Origin: Henckelia pumila
Taxonomy: Eukaryota > Streptophyta > Magnoliopsida > Lamiales > Gesneriaceae
NCBI RefSeq assembly: GCF_033568475.1
Contig: NC_133123.1
Coordinates: 154,333,753-154,397,752, forward strand
Reading direction: 5' to 3'
Length of the DNA stretch: 64,000 bases
Made by a program: the position numbers and the translations under genes. Numbering within the stretch: the first letter of the stretch is position 1; each line of letters begins with the position of its first letter. Below are positions 9,705-20,156 of the stretch, in pieces. Under the pieces are notes generated by a model that worked only from the letters and a program-made list of their open reading frames with translations, was not told where the DNA came from and did not search any database.

Positions 9705-10504
9705 CTTATACAATCAATAATGACGGTGTGTGTCGAAGCTACATGGAGACTACTCTTTGGAGCCGTGGTGTAGTTTAGCTTTATTATTTCTTGCCACTTT
9801 TGGGCAAATTTTTTTTTTTTTACAAAGTTAAAGTCATAGACTTTGTTTGTTCTTTTTGAGTAAGTAAGTAGTTGGTGGAGGAGCAAAGGAAAAACAATAA
9901 TTTCTTTATATATATATATATATATTCAATTTTGTCGATTATCATATCTCTTTTGCATTTTGAATTTGCTATTGCATACTTGTTTGATGAATAAAATACT
10001 ATCGCTTTAATATTGGAGTACTTGGGGGGGGGGGGGGGGATCAGTCTCCTAAGATTTTATCTAGTCCTAAACCCACTTAGTACGTGGTGAGGTATCCAGA
10101 GACTTGTAATATTATTAAGTCTCCCAAGATTTTATCTCATAGGGAAGTCCTAAACCCACTTAGTACATGGTGAGGTATCCAGAGACTTGTAATATTATTA
10201 TTTCGTCATGACCTCTTACATCATCATAAGTTAAAATGTCCCATGGGGCTGGCCAAGCCTCTTTTTGTTGGAATTTTTTTTTTTTTTTTTTTTATGATTG
10301 CTAGGGTCTATGACGTTTATGTCGTAAGTAAGCGTTAGTATAGGAAAGGAGATATGATATGCTTTCGACAAAGTAATCTGCTTGTATAACAAAATAATCA
10401 TATTAGTTAAAAACTGCATAACAAAATTGTAATAGACAAACATAAAGAAAATATGCTAATAACAAAAGAGGTAAATTTAGCCTATTATTGGCGAGAGTTG
10501 CAGT
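9705..10504. other. Gypsy spacer between antisense gene and end of pol
   Basis: The two convergent genes face each other across this AT-rich spacer. It holds (TA)n near 9910, a 16-base G run at about 10024-10039, a tandem repeat at 10043-10200 and a T run near 10267. No coding sequence is seen. Flank A keeps about 20 bases near 10370 that flank B has lost between short ACAAA repeats. Confidence 0.7.
10043..10200. repeat. Tandem duplication, 75- and 83-bp units
   Basis: Two units (10043-10117 and 10118-10200) each run from AGTCTCC.AAGATTTTATCT through CCTAAACCCACTTAGTAC and end AGACTTGTAATATTATTA. The second has a CATAGGGAA insertion. The same pair is present in copy B near 39948-40104. Confidence 0.9.
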
Positions 10505-10537
10505 TTATGCATAAAACTTCTTCAGGTTGGCCACGTT

Positions 10538-11335
10538 TCAAGGTTTGGGAAGTATTCTTCCATCTGAATGTTGCAGGCGATATGTTCCCATCTTCACAAT
10601 CTCAATTACTTTGTATGGGCCTTCCCATTTTGGATCTAGCTTGCCAACAGACTTCAAGATGTCAGATTTTCTCAATACAAGGTCTCCAACTTGGAAAGAC
10701 CTTGGCTTGACTCTATCATTGTATGCTTTAGTCATACAAGCTCGATATCTCTCGGCTCGTGTCGAAGCTTTATCTCTCAATTCATCCACCAAGTCTAATG
10801 AAATTCGAAGGGCTTGGTCATTTCCAGATGAAGTGTATTGTTTCACTCGCCATGATTGTTCTCCAATTTCGGCAGGAGCCACAGCTTCCGCTCTGTAGGC
10901 CAAGTTGAAAGGAGATTCTCTAGTTGAAGAGCGTGGAGTGGTTCGATATGCCCATAGAACACTTGGCAACTCATCTACCCATTTCCCTTTGGCATTGCCT
11001 AGGCGTATTTTGAGGTGCTGTAGAATGGTTCGGTTGGTGACCTCGGTTTGCCCATTCGCTTGAGGATTCCCGACAGAAGTGAAGAACTGCTTGATGGAAA
11101 GTCCTTTGCACCAATCTTTTATCTTCGCTCCAGAGAATTGAGTTCCATTGTCCGAAACTAAGGTTTGAAGAATGCCAAATCTGCATACTATATTCTTCCA
11201 TAAAAAATTTATTATGTCTCTTTCAGATATTTTGGCCAATGGTTCAGCTTCGACCCATTTGGTGAAATAATCCACTGCAACTATCAGAAATTTTCTTTGT
11301 CCGGTAGCAGGAGGAAAGGGACCTACCAAATCCAT
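10538..11335 (-). pseudogene. Integrase core and C-terminus, gypsy A
   Basis: The integrase catalytic core keeps its three acidic residues: VDYFTKWVEAEPL, VSDNGTQFSG and ANGQTEVTNRTIL. The C-terminal part has the usual plant gypsy GPYKVIEIVKMGTYRL. It ends at a TGA where relatives have Trp (TGG), leaving only a short tail to the natural end at 10505. I see no chromodomain, as expected for the Tat group. Confidence 0.85.
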
Positions 11336-11371
11336 TCCCCACTGAGCAAACGATAAAGGACTTTCTAGGGG

Positions 11372-12604
11372 CTACAAGATTGTAGCCGGCTGGTGATGGA
11401 AGTTAGCATGCTCTTGACATGCGTGACAATGTTTCGCTAACTCGATAGCGTCTTGCTTCATCGTTGACCAGAAGTATCCTTGGCGTAATGCTTTCCCTGC
11501 AAGTGCTCTGCCAGCTAAGTGATTTCCACATATTCCTTCATGAATTTCACGGAGCACATATTTTCCCTTAGCTGGCGTTAGACACTTTAGGTAAGAAAAA
11601 GAGAAACCTCTTTTGTACAGTTCTCCGTCAATAATCGTGAACCGGGCAGCTCTCACTCTAAGTTTTCGAGCTTCGACTTGATTTGCAAGTAGGTTACCCT
11701 GCATCAAATAGTCGATTAGTTCATCTTTCCAACTAGGTTCTTCGCTGTCAGCACAGAAGATTGTAACATCACTTCCATCAGTTTTTTCCTTGTCATATGT
11801 TAGGAATGTAATTTTCCTATTATCAATGTTGGCCAAAGAGCTTGCTAACTTGGCGAGACGGTCCGCTGACTCATTCTCCATTCTAGGTATCTGCTTCACA
11901 TCGTAGTTGTCCAAACGTGAGAGAATCTCATTCACTTGTGTGAGGTACCCAAGCATTTTATCTTCCTTCGCTTCATAATTTCCATTAACTTGACTGACGA
12001 TCAGTTGGGAGTCGTTGTGTATCGTCAGTCTCTTTGCTCCTACCGACAGGGCCAATTTAATTCCCATGATGAGAGCTTCATATTCTGCCTCATTATTCGT
12101 CGCAGGGAATAAAAATTTTATGGCATACTGAAATTTATCTCCCTGTGGGCTCTCCACAACTATACCTGCACCGCTTCCTGTAGAGGTTGATGACCCGTCG
12201 ACATAAACCATCAATGTCGGGGTGGAGCTTTCTTCTTGAGTTACTGTCATCTCTACTAGAAAATCAGCCAGAATCTGTGCTTTAATCGCTGAACGCGGAC
12301 GATATTCAATTCCATATTGGCTCAATTTGACAGCCCATTTAACCATTCTCCCTGATGCTTCAGGGCTCGAGATAATTTGTTTGAGAGGATGGTTGGTGAG
12401 TACAATTATTGGATGCGACTGAAAGTAAAGATGTAGTTTTCTCGCTGCAGTTACCAAAGCCAGTGCCAGTTTCTCGATCTTTGTATATCTTAATTCTGCT
12501 CCGTGTAAAGTTCGACTGATATAATAAATTGGTTTGTGCTCACGTCTTACTTCAGAGACCAATACTGCACTTACCGCTTCCGCAGATATTTCCAGATAAA
12601 TCAA
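11372..12604 (-). pseudogene. Two RNase H domains and integrase zinc finger, gypsy A
   Basis: The first part is the RT-associated RNase H (ISRTLHGAELRYTKIEKLAL, LTNHPLKQIISSPEASGR). A second, complete RNase H follows: LMVYVDGSSTSTGSGAGIV, NNEAEYEALIMGI, IHNDSQLIVSQVNG and ENESADRLAKLAS supply its D/E/D/D residues. This duplicated RNase H is the hallmark of the Tat group. The piece ends with the integrase H-H-C-C finger (HEGICGNHLAG, CHACQ) and a TAG (11372-11374). Copy B reads EGISGNHLAG and begins further upstream (42547) because it lacks the one-base loss at 12624. Confidence 0.85.
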
Positions 12605-12753
12605 TAGGGTGTCACATTCGTTTGTTTTACCAACAACGACGGAGAGGTCAGATGCACTTTCAACTCGTCAAATTCTTGCTGACACTCTTCTGTCTATCGA
12701 AAACCTTTCCCAATTCTCAACATTTTGAAGAATGGTAAACCCTTGCCTGCAGA

Positions 12754-13128
12754 TCATGAGATAAATCGGTTTAGGGCGGCCAACCGTCCTGCCAACTCTT
12801 GGATGCCTTTTACACTTTTCGGAGGATTCATGTTTAAAATTGCTTTGATTTTTTCAGGGTTGGCCTCTATTCCTCGTTCTGACACCATATAGCCAAGAAA
12901 TTTGCCTCCTCGTACACCAAAAGTGCATTTATCCGGATTAAGTTTCATCTTGTATTTTCTGAGTATACTGAAGCATTCCTCAAGATCTTCCAAGTGATTA
13001 GACGCTTGAATACTTTTGACGAGCATGTCATCTATATAAACTTCCATGTTACGCCCGATCAAGTGTTCGAACATGGTATTTACTAGACGTTGATATGTAG
13101 CTCCAACATTTTTCAACCCAAACGGCAT
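12754..13128 (-). pseudogene. RT 3' part with YIDD box, gypsy A
   Basis: Starts MPFGLKNVGATYQRLVN and includes the RT catalytic motif YIDDMLVKS, then the FLGYMVSERGIEANPEK thumb region. It stops at a TGA after LNRFIS where relatives continue without a break. YIDD itself is intact, so the loss of activity comes from the upstream motif A deletion and the nonsense codons. Confidence 0.85.
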
Positions 13129-13153
13129 AACATCATAACAATAAATACCTCGG

Positions 13154-14866
13154 TCACTGATGAAACTTTTTTTTTCCTGGTCTTCTAGCGCTAGGCCAAT
13201 CTGATTGTATCAGTTCGCATCCTGCTGTCGAATCGACTAACAAATCAATTCGTGGGAGTGGAAACGAATCTTTGGGGCATGCTTTGTTGAGATCAGTGAA
13301 ATCTATATACAAACACCACTTTCCTCCAGGCTTCGGTACTAAAACCAAATTTGCAAGCCAATCTGGGTATGAAACTGGCCTGATGTACTTTACCGCTAAG
13401 AGTTTCTCCACTTCAGCGGCTATATGCCAATTTTTATCTGGACCAAATGCTCTTTTCTTTTGCTTCACAGGTTTCATTTTTGGATCAACACGGAGGTGAT
13501 GGAGCGCATGTTCACGAGGTATTCCGGGCAGAGGTTCATCACCCCAAGCAAACATGTCCAAATTGCGAACAAGGAAATTTTTCAACTTTTCTTCCAACTC
13601 AGGAGGTAATTCGGTCCCAATCTTCAGGGTTTTCTTGGGATCGGTTGGAATGATTGCCACATGTTTCAGAGTTTCGGTTGCTGTTATTCTCTCTTTGCTT
13701 TGGGCTTCTTCATCCACCAAATGTATTCCGTTTTCACGTATAATTTTTCCAGGTTTCGGTGCTCTTTCCTCACTAGAAACTTGTCTTTTACGATTTTTTG
13801 ACGAACCCCGTAGTGTCACCACATGACACTCTCTGGCTAGACGATGGTCACCAATGGCTTCTCCTACTCCTTCTGGAGTCGAAAACTTCAGCTTCATATG
13901 ATATGTCGATCCGATGGCTTGAAATATATTGAAACTTGGTCGTCCCAATATCACATTGTACGCAGATAAAGCCTTTACTACAAGGAATTTCACCATCTTA
14001 GTAGACCGTTTGGGGTAAGAACCCAAGGAAAGAGGAAGCGTTACTTCTCCCAAAGCTTCAACTATTTCTCCGGAAAATCCGACTAGTGGAGTGTTGACTG
14101 GAGTTAACTGTGCATTACTAATACCCAACTTCACGAATTCATCATGAAAAATTATGTCGGCCGAACTTCCTGAATCCACTAGAATTTTCTTTATCCAAAA
14201 ATTGGAGATTGTGGTTGAGATGATTAAAGCATCATTATGTGTACCCCGAGGGTTCTCCAGATCTTTGTCACTGAATGATAATCCATTTTGGATGGTTCCA
14301 ATTTCATATATCGACAAGGATGTGGGGCTTGACAAATTGTTGGTTCCTTTTGCTGCCCGTAGAAGGGCTTTTCTTGCATTGTTTGAGTCGCCACAAGCAG
14401 GCCCCCCAGTGATTACGGCGATTACCCCTCCCGAGGGCAAATTTTCATCAGCTCGTTCATGTTGTTTTCCAGTTTCATCATGGCATTTTTGATAGTCACG
14501 TTTTGGTTGTTCGTCCCGACGCCTGTCATCTCGCTTCTCACCGCGGGATTTGTCCACAAAATTCCCCAAATGTCCGCGCTTTATGAGTTTTTCAATTTTT
14601 GCTCGCAAACTGAAGCAATCTTCTGTAGTATGACCTTTATCTTTATGAAAATGGCAGTAATTTTCGGAACGTTGGCGCTTTGGGTTATTTTGCATTGGGC
14701 GAGGGGGACGCAACAATCCTTGTTTTTCAGCCACTACCATTATATCGGTCAGACGTGTATTGAGGGGTGTATTCTGGAGGCGGGGGCTCTGTGCTGTTCG
14801 CTTCTCGTCTTGATTTCTAATATCTGATTTATCTTCTTCTCTCTTTCTTTTATTCAAGTAGTGTGG
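13154..14866 (-). pseudogene. Zinc knuckle, protease and 5' part of RT, gypsy A
   Basis: Begins in frame after the gag stop. Contains a zinc-finger-like YCHFHKDKGHTTEDCFSL, the aspartic protease site LVDSGSSADIIF, an RT entry region (LLAVKYIRPVSYPDWLANLV, VPKPGGKW) and DFTDLNKACPKDSFPLPRID. After STAGCELIQ the frame breaks: the segment that should carry RT motif A (the F.DAYSGY block with the first catalytic Asp) is missing and the text resumes at NQI.L. RT is therefore non-functional. Confidence 0.85.
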
Positions 14867-15427
14867 CTATACAGATTCTTCAACCCGTATGTATTTCTCA
14901 GCTCTTTTCAATAATTCCTCAAAGTTTTTGGGCGGCCTTTCCGCTATTGATTCCTTGAACTTCCGATGACGCAAGTTTTGTTGCATTATTCCAGCTAACA
15001 AGTCATGGTTCACGTGTAAAACTTCGTGCACCGCATGAGTAAATCGCCGAACATAGTCCCTCAAACATTCTCCTTTTTTTTGAATGACTGTGAACAAATA
15101 TGCTGCTGTTTTCGGGTATTTCTTGTTAATTGAGAATTGCTGGAGGAAGTAGTCAGTAAGTTGCTCCAAATTGGCAATAGATCCAGAGGGTAACTTATTG
15201 AACCATGTGAGTGCTCTTCCTGATAATGTTGTTCGGAAAATTTTACAGTATGCAGCATCTGTGATATCATAAAAATCCGCTTTCGCGTAAAATTTGTCAA
15301 TATGGTCTTGGGGGTCACTCGTTCCATCGAACTCAGGTAAGCTGGGGATTTTGACTCCCTTTGGTAATGATTCAGATAATATGTCATCAGTGAAGGGGCT
15401 TCGACGCGACGGCAAAATTGTGGACAT
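14867..15427 (-). pseudogene. Gag core (retrotransposon gag domain), gypsy A
   Basis: 186 codons with the plant gypsy gag domain: FDGTSDPQDHIDKF, then SGRALTWFNKLPSGSI, FLQQFS and ECLRDYVRRF. The frame ends at TAG (14867-14869) and continues without a shift into the zinc-knuckle and protease region, so only that one stop separates them. The gag protein would form the virus-like particle. The frame is open upstream of the ATG at 15427 only as far as a TAG near 15540. Confidence 0.8.
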
Positions 15428-15500
15428 ATTCTCTCCAGTTACATGTGTGCGAGATCCATCCTTCCGAGTTGGATTAGTGATCTTGTTTTCGCCAGAGGTG

Positions 15501-15662
15501 TCATGAACTGTGTGAACACTTGCGCTTACGGGTTTCTAGGTACTGAGCAACTGCATCTTTTGCTGCGAGTGCTACTGTGTTTTCCATTAGCGCAGTCAAG
15601 TCTTCACGGGTGATAGTAATACTCGGCGGTGCGTTTTCATTGTTATTATTTCCTTGAGACAT
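15501..15662 (-). pseudogene. Gag N-terminal fragment, gypsy A
   Basis: A 53-codon piece starting MSQGNNNNENAPPS and ending at TGA after KCSHSS. It lies directly behind the primer-binding site and has the short Asn-rich start and helical segment seen at the beginning of Tat gag. The gag core continues in another frame, so a small frameshift separates them. In copy B a one-base change removes this start codon. Confidence 0.6.
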
Positions 15663-15703
15663 TTTTGAAGTAATATGTGCTCTCAATGACGTAAAGAACA
15701 AGT

Positions 15704-15721
15704 TTCTCGCAGACGGCGCCA
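15704..15721 (-). other. Primer-binding site of gypsy element A
   Basis: On the minus strand TGGCGCCGTCTGCGAGA starts four bases inside the 5' LTR (15725). It begins with TGG to pair with a tRNA CCA end, and the first bases resemble the TGGCGCCGTT sites of Athila/Tat elements. I cannot name the tRNA. Confidence 0.7.
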
Positions 15722-15724
15722 AGC

Positions 15725-16159
15725 TGATGTAGCCAAAAATAACTTGTATATGACATGTTGCTTTCACAAAGTCCGGAGTATCAACGGATCCTTGTATGTT
15801 CCCGGTAAAGATCTTCAGTGGGTTGTTCCTACGTCACAAAACAAAGTCAAAGGAGCCGGAAGGGTTTCCGACGAAGGCACTCCGACGCTCAAGTCAGCGA
15901 TTACTGAAGGAATAATAATCAAGAGTAGAGCGTTATAGTGCTAAAGAAAGTGTGTACCTTAATAATGAGGTGACTTGAGCTATTTATAGATATTCAAAGA
16001 GTTTCATGGGCTTGAGCCTCTTATGAGCTTGTGTAGAATTCAGGGCCTGCTTGAATTAAATAAATATAATATTTAAATAAGCTTGGGCCTCAAAAATATT
16101 TGAAGTGGACCTTCATGATTGGGCTCAGGCCCAGTTGAATTTTTAGGTGTAACCTATCA
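15725..16159 (-). repeat. 5' LTR of gypsy element A
   Basis: Starts TGATGTAGCC and ends ACCTATCA on the plus strand, followed by the target duplication GTATG. It differs from the partner LTR at about 23 of 435 positions. At a generic 1.3e-8 per site per year that would be about two million years; the rate is an assumption. Confidence 0.9.
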
Positions 16160-16164
16160 GTATG

Positions 16165-16430
16165 TAATATATTTTGTGAGAATTTTCATCAACGACGAGT
16201 TTTTCAACCATATATACTTAATTTAATTAATTTTGTTTTGTAATTTGTTTTATTTTATTTATTTCTCTTTAAAAAATTCGAGATATTTAGTGATAAATAT
16301 AAATAATGGTAATTGCGGGTGGTGTCTCTATTGAAGCTAAATTAATTAATATTGAGGAGTTCTGTCTTTTTTTTTTTTTTTTTTTTGAATTCGAGGAGTT
16401 TTATTTTTTGATGTTAGATTTGTGATGAAA

Positions 16431-16471
<41 letters not shown>

Positions 16472-18181
16472 ATTTTTAATGATTGTCTGTGAATTGATAT
16501 TTTATGTTTGTTTATTTATAAGTGTAATGATGCTAATACTACAAATATAACGAAATTTGTTCACCAAATCTTACAACACAAAAAATTCAATACAAAAATT
16601 AAATTCATCAAAATCTCATAATATATCGAATACACTTATAGAAATTGTTAGTGTCTCTTTCACCAAATCTTACAACACAAAAAATTAAATACAAAAATTA
16701 ATTAAATTAATCAAAATCTCATAATATATCAAATATACTCATAGAAATTGTTAGTGTTTCTTTTTGTTTGGTGGCTATTCATGTGTCTCGTAAATATAAT
16801 ATACTATTTGGTATATTATTTTGAGAGGAGTCTCATAAATTCTTGAAATTAGGATCCGGTAAATTTTTTTCTAATAAAATTCTTTGTAACATGTTCGAAT
16901 TGAATATATATTCACATAGATAAGTAATATAATGTAATTAAAAATAAAAAAAAATAGTTAATATATTATTTTATTTTAAAGATAGATTATAGTTTATTTG
17001 ATTTAATTAATATAAATTAATAATTAATAAATAAATAAATAATATAACGAAAATAATACGAGATTAAATAAAATAAGTTATACATATTTTAATAATACAC
17101 CAAATCAAGCAATGTCGTACGTACTAATTATATAAAATTTTGGATTCCGTAGAAGCCAAATACATAAGTAGCAAGTAGAGCACAAAGTATATAATATATT
17201 TTGTTAGAATCTTGATCTAGGACGATTTTTTCATAGATACGTAATTTGTTGTATTTTATTTATTTCTTTTAAAAAAATTCGAGATATTTAGCGATAAATA
17301 ATGCTTTATAGGCATATATATAGCGGATGGCCGTGGTGTCTCTTTAGAAGCTAAATTAATTTATATTTAGGAGTGTTTTTTTTTTTTTTTTAATTCGAGG
17401 AATTTTAACTGATTGACTTGTCTCGAGTCTCAAGTCTCCCAAACATAGATGACTAATACAAAAAACTTAGTTGAGACTTTACTCATTGAATCTATTCGGG
17501 AAGTAAAAAAGCTCTATACCTAATTTTTTTAATTCCATTTTTCCTTTTCTTTTTGAACATTAATCTCATGTAATAAAATTTAAAATGTATTACGTTTTCG
17601 TTGAATTATCTATCAAGCAAAATTTTTAAAAGGTGCCGATTGATGATGATGATGATTATTTTGCCATATATATATAGAAATAAACGTACCAATTTAAAAT
17701 GACAAACGCTCGATTTTATTATAACTTAAATTATTAAACTTGCCTTGTCTCAATCAATATTCAATAGTCAGTCTACTAGAGTCTCGAACTCTCAGGCACT
17801 CCGTTCAATAATAAGCTAAGACTGGGCTAAAATCAAGCATTGTAATTTTTTTAAAAAATATATATAAAAAAATCAATGAATAATAAGACGCCAATATGAT
17901 TCTCAACAGTGTTCATACACAAAACAATTATTACTCTAAATATTAGGAATATGTAACAAAAAAACATATTAATGGAAATATATTAAAAAAAATCAATGAA
18001 TAACGCCAATATGATTCTCAACAGTGTTCATACACAAAAAATTATTACTCTAAATATTAGGAATATGTAACCAAAAACATATTAATGGAAATATTTATGT
18101 GTGTGTGAGTGTCGACTAAGGTGGTATCATGTTGCACTTTAATCTACATTAACATTATAAGAATTACGCAGCGCAACAAGA
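16165..18181. other. AT-rich repeats of the second local unit, no gene seen
   Basis: Contains two copies of the sub-repeat family (16160-16330, 17195-17400) and an (ATT)n tract at about 16433-16470. A tandem pair of ACCAAATCTTACAACACAAA... blocks lies near 16561-16740, and the ACGCCAATATG direct repeat near 17890-18085. The 17195-17700 part is a diverged duplicate of 1309-1810. 16294-16310 (GATAAATATAAATAATGG) is the empty site of the Helitron found at 19062. Confidence 0.65.
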
Positions 18182-18616
18182 CTATCTGAATAATGACCAA
18201 TCAGTCATGACCATAACAGCTTGAAACATTTTTGCTTTTTCCATCGGATCTGTTGCTTCTTCAGTATTGTTCACAAATCTCCAATCATTCGCCACCGCAG
18301 CCTTCCTCGACTGATCCTTCCTCTCATTGATATATTCGAAAATTCTGAGCAACAAGGCATCACACGTTGCCGTGACTTCTTTCCCCGGCTTCTCCTCCGG
18401 TGGAGGACGAAACCACAGCTCCACACACTTCTCCGCGGTATTACTTGGGAATCGTCGTGCTAGTTGTCGTGCATAAACTTGCCGTTTTATCATTCGATGG
18501 TGCTGTGGCGGAGGCACTGAAACGACTACGAGAAGGAAGAGGAAGGCGGCCATCGATGCAATGATAAGAAAATACATCATGGCATCCGACTTGGGATACC
18601 TTTTACGGCCTGCCAT
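18182..18616 (-). CDS. Unidentified 144-aa membrane-anchored protein, copy A2
   Basis: Same protein as at 4444-4878 apart from the membrane segment, which reads ASMAAFLFLLVVV instead of ASITAAFLLLVVV. At DNA level the two copies differ by one codon removed and another added nearby, plus a few substitutions, all confined to about 35 bases and one upstream site. The rest of the ORF looks identical. Length and frame are preserved, which argues for a constrained coding sequence. Function unknown. Confidence 0.6.
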   Translation of the reverse strand: MAGRKRYPKSDAMMYFLIIASMAAFLFLLVVVSVPPPQHHRMIKRQVYARQLARRFPSNTAEKCVELWFRPPPEEKPGKEVTATCDALLLRIFEYINERKDQSRKAAVANDWRFVNNTEEATDPMEKAKMFQAVMVMTDWSLFR

Positions 18617-19559
18617 GGCTAGTTTATAGGAGTCTTTTTAATTCCTGAAATTTTGGGATTAATAACATATATGTTCGAAGTGTGTATATATATATATTAG
18701 TGATATACATTAATTAATTATCAAAATTTTGGATTCCGTAGAAGCAAATATATAAATAGTAAGGAAAAACACAAACCCGTCCAAATTAAATTGTTCGTGT
18801 CGATCGGTTTTTCACTCGATCATAATTTGGATTAGTTTTAAAATAAATCAAATCAGAAGAAGTTGATTTGGTTTGAAGTTTGATTAATTATCTAAACCAT
18901 ATCCAACCACATTAATTTTTATAAATTTGAAAGTATATAATATATTTTGTGAGAATTTTCCTCTGCGACGAGTTTTTCAACCATATATACTTAATTGTTT
19001 TTTTTTTGTTTTGTTTTTTTTATTTCTCTTAAAAAAAATTCGAGATATTTAGTGATAAATATCTTACTATATTATTAAAGTAGAGACCATTTAATTAATA
19101 AAATTTCATTTAATTGATTAAACTTGATTTTAAATTACCATTATCTCACAACTTAATTTTTAATAAAATCAAAATTATTGGGCAAATTAGTCATTTTATA
19201 AGGTTTCCTCTTTTCTAGCAATTAAAAGTTCACTTTGTGCCCTTTGATATTGTTTTATTATTTAGAAACATGACATTCATTTTATAGAATATTTGTTTAG
19301 GAAAACGTTATATTTTATTTTATTTTATTTAATTTATAATTTATTATTTATTGTCTTTTTAAAAAAAACGAATGCGTACAACGGAATTCTAGTAAATAAT
19401 GGTAATAGCGGATGGCCAAGGTGTCTCTTTTGAAGCTAAATGTGGTGTCTCTTTTGAAGCTAAATTAATAATTAATATTGATCAGGAGTTCTATTTTTTA
19501 TTATTATTATTTTTGAATTCGAGGAGTTTTGTTTTTTTATGTTAGATTTGTGATGAAAA

Positions 19560-19619
<60 letters not shown>

Positions 19620-20151
19620 TTATTATTATTATTATTAATGATTGTCTGTGAATTGATATTTTATGTTTGTTTATTTATAAGTGTAATGATGCTAATATTA
19701 CAGATATAATAAAATTTGTAAACTAAATCTTACAACAAAAAATTCAATACAAAAATTAAATTTATCAAAATCTCATAATATATCGAATATACTCATAGAA
19801 ATTGTTTGTGTTTCTTTTTTTTTTTAGTAAAATTTTTCGTAACATGTTCGAAGTGAATATTTCGAAGTGAATATACATTAGAGGAACGTACTAATTATAT
19901 AAAATTTTCTATTAAAAAAAATTATTTAAAATTTTGGATTCCGTAAAAGCCAAATATATATATAGCAGAGATAACACAAACCTGTCAAAATTAAACTGTT
20001 GGTTTCGATCGGCCCTTTTTTTAGTCAAAGCATAATTTGGATAGGTTTTAAAATAAATCAAATCAAAAGAAGTTGATCTAGTTTGAAGTTTAGATTATCT
20101 AAACCATATCCAACCAACCACATTAATTTTTATGAAATTGAAAGTATATAA
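18617..20151. other. AT-rich flank between gene copy A2 and Copia-1, no gene seen
   Basis: Holds a sub-repeat copy (18945-19070), a short Helitron-like element (19062-19392) and an (ATT)n tract (about 19561-19637). It ends in a repeat-unit terminus (GAAAGTATATAATATAT) into which Copia-1 inserted. Compared with 48518-49197 the similarity is clearly lower than in the preceding gene, marking the edge of the recent 30-kb duplication. Confidence 0.6.
19062..19392 (+). mobile_element. Helitron-like element, 331 bp, degenerate 3' hairpin
   Basis: Starts TCTTACTATATTATTAAAGT after an A and ends TTCTAG before a T. It is a relative of the element at 5482-5880. The related sub-repeat at 16294-16310 reads GATAAAT-ATAAATAATGG without it, giving an empty site at A/T. 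The subterminal hairpin (GCGTACAACG) is decayed. Confidence 0.7.
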
Positions 20152-20156
20152 TATAT
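20152..20156. other. Target-site duplication of Copia-1 (left)
   Basis: TATAT precedes the 5' LTR and is repeated at 31412-31416 after the 3' LTR. The uninterrupted paralogous site at about 17196-17210 reads GTATATAATATATTTTG, so joining the flanks with one TATAT removed restores the repeat. Confidence 0.9.

Larger units (their letters stand above)
10505..15662 (-). pseudogene. gag-pol of gypsy element A, inactivated
   Basis: The reading runs gag, zinc knuckle, protease, RT, RNase H, second RNase H, integrase, and ends at a TAA (10505-10507) after LKKFYA. It is broken by: a frame change between the N-terminal gag piece (15501-15662) and the gag core; an in-frame TAG after gag (14867-14869); a deletion with frame change in RT near 13217; TGA and TAG in the RT-RNase H connection (12754 and about 12700); loss of one G near 12624 (copy A only); TAG before the integrase core (11372); and TGA near the end (10538). 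Several nonsense codons fit C-to-T change of CGA, CAG or TGG. Copy B shares all but the 12624 lesion. Confidence 0.9.
6064..16159 (-). mobile_element. Ty3/gypsy (Tat-type) LTR retrotransposon, copy A, decayed
   Basis: The element is 10,096 bp, bounded by 435-bp LTRs (TGATG...TATCA) and flanked by the 5-bp target duplication GTATG (6059-6063 and 16160-16164). gag-pol runs on the minus strand. A duplicated RNase H domain between RT and integrase, and an extra antisense gene between pol and the 3' LTR, place it in the Tat group (Retand/Grande-like organisation). The two LTRs differ at about 23 of 435 positions by my count, so it is far older than Copia-1. Coding is broken by several nonsense codons and a deletion in RT. 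Confidence 0.9.
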
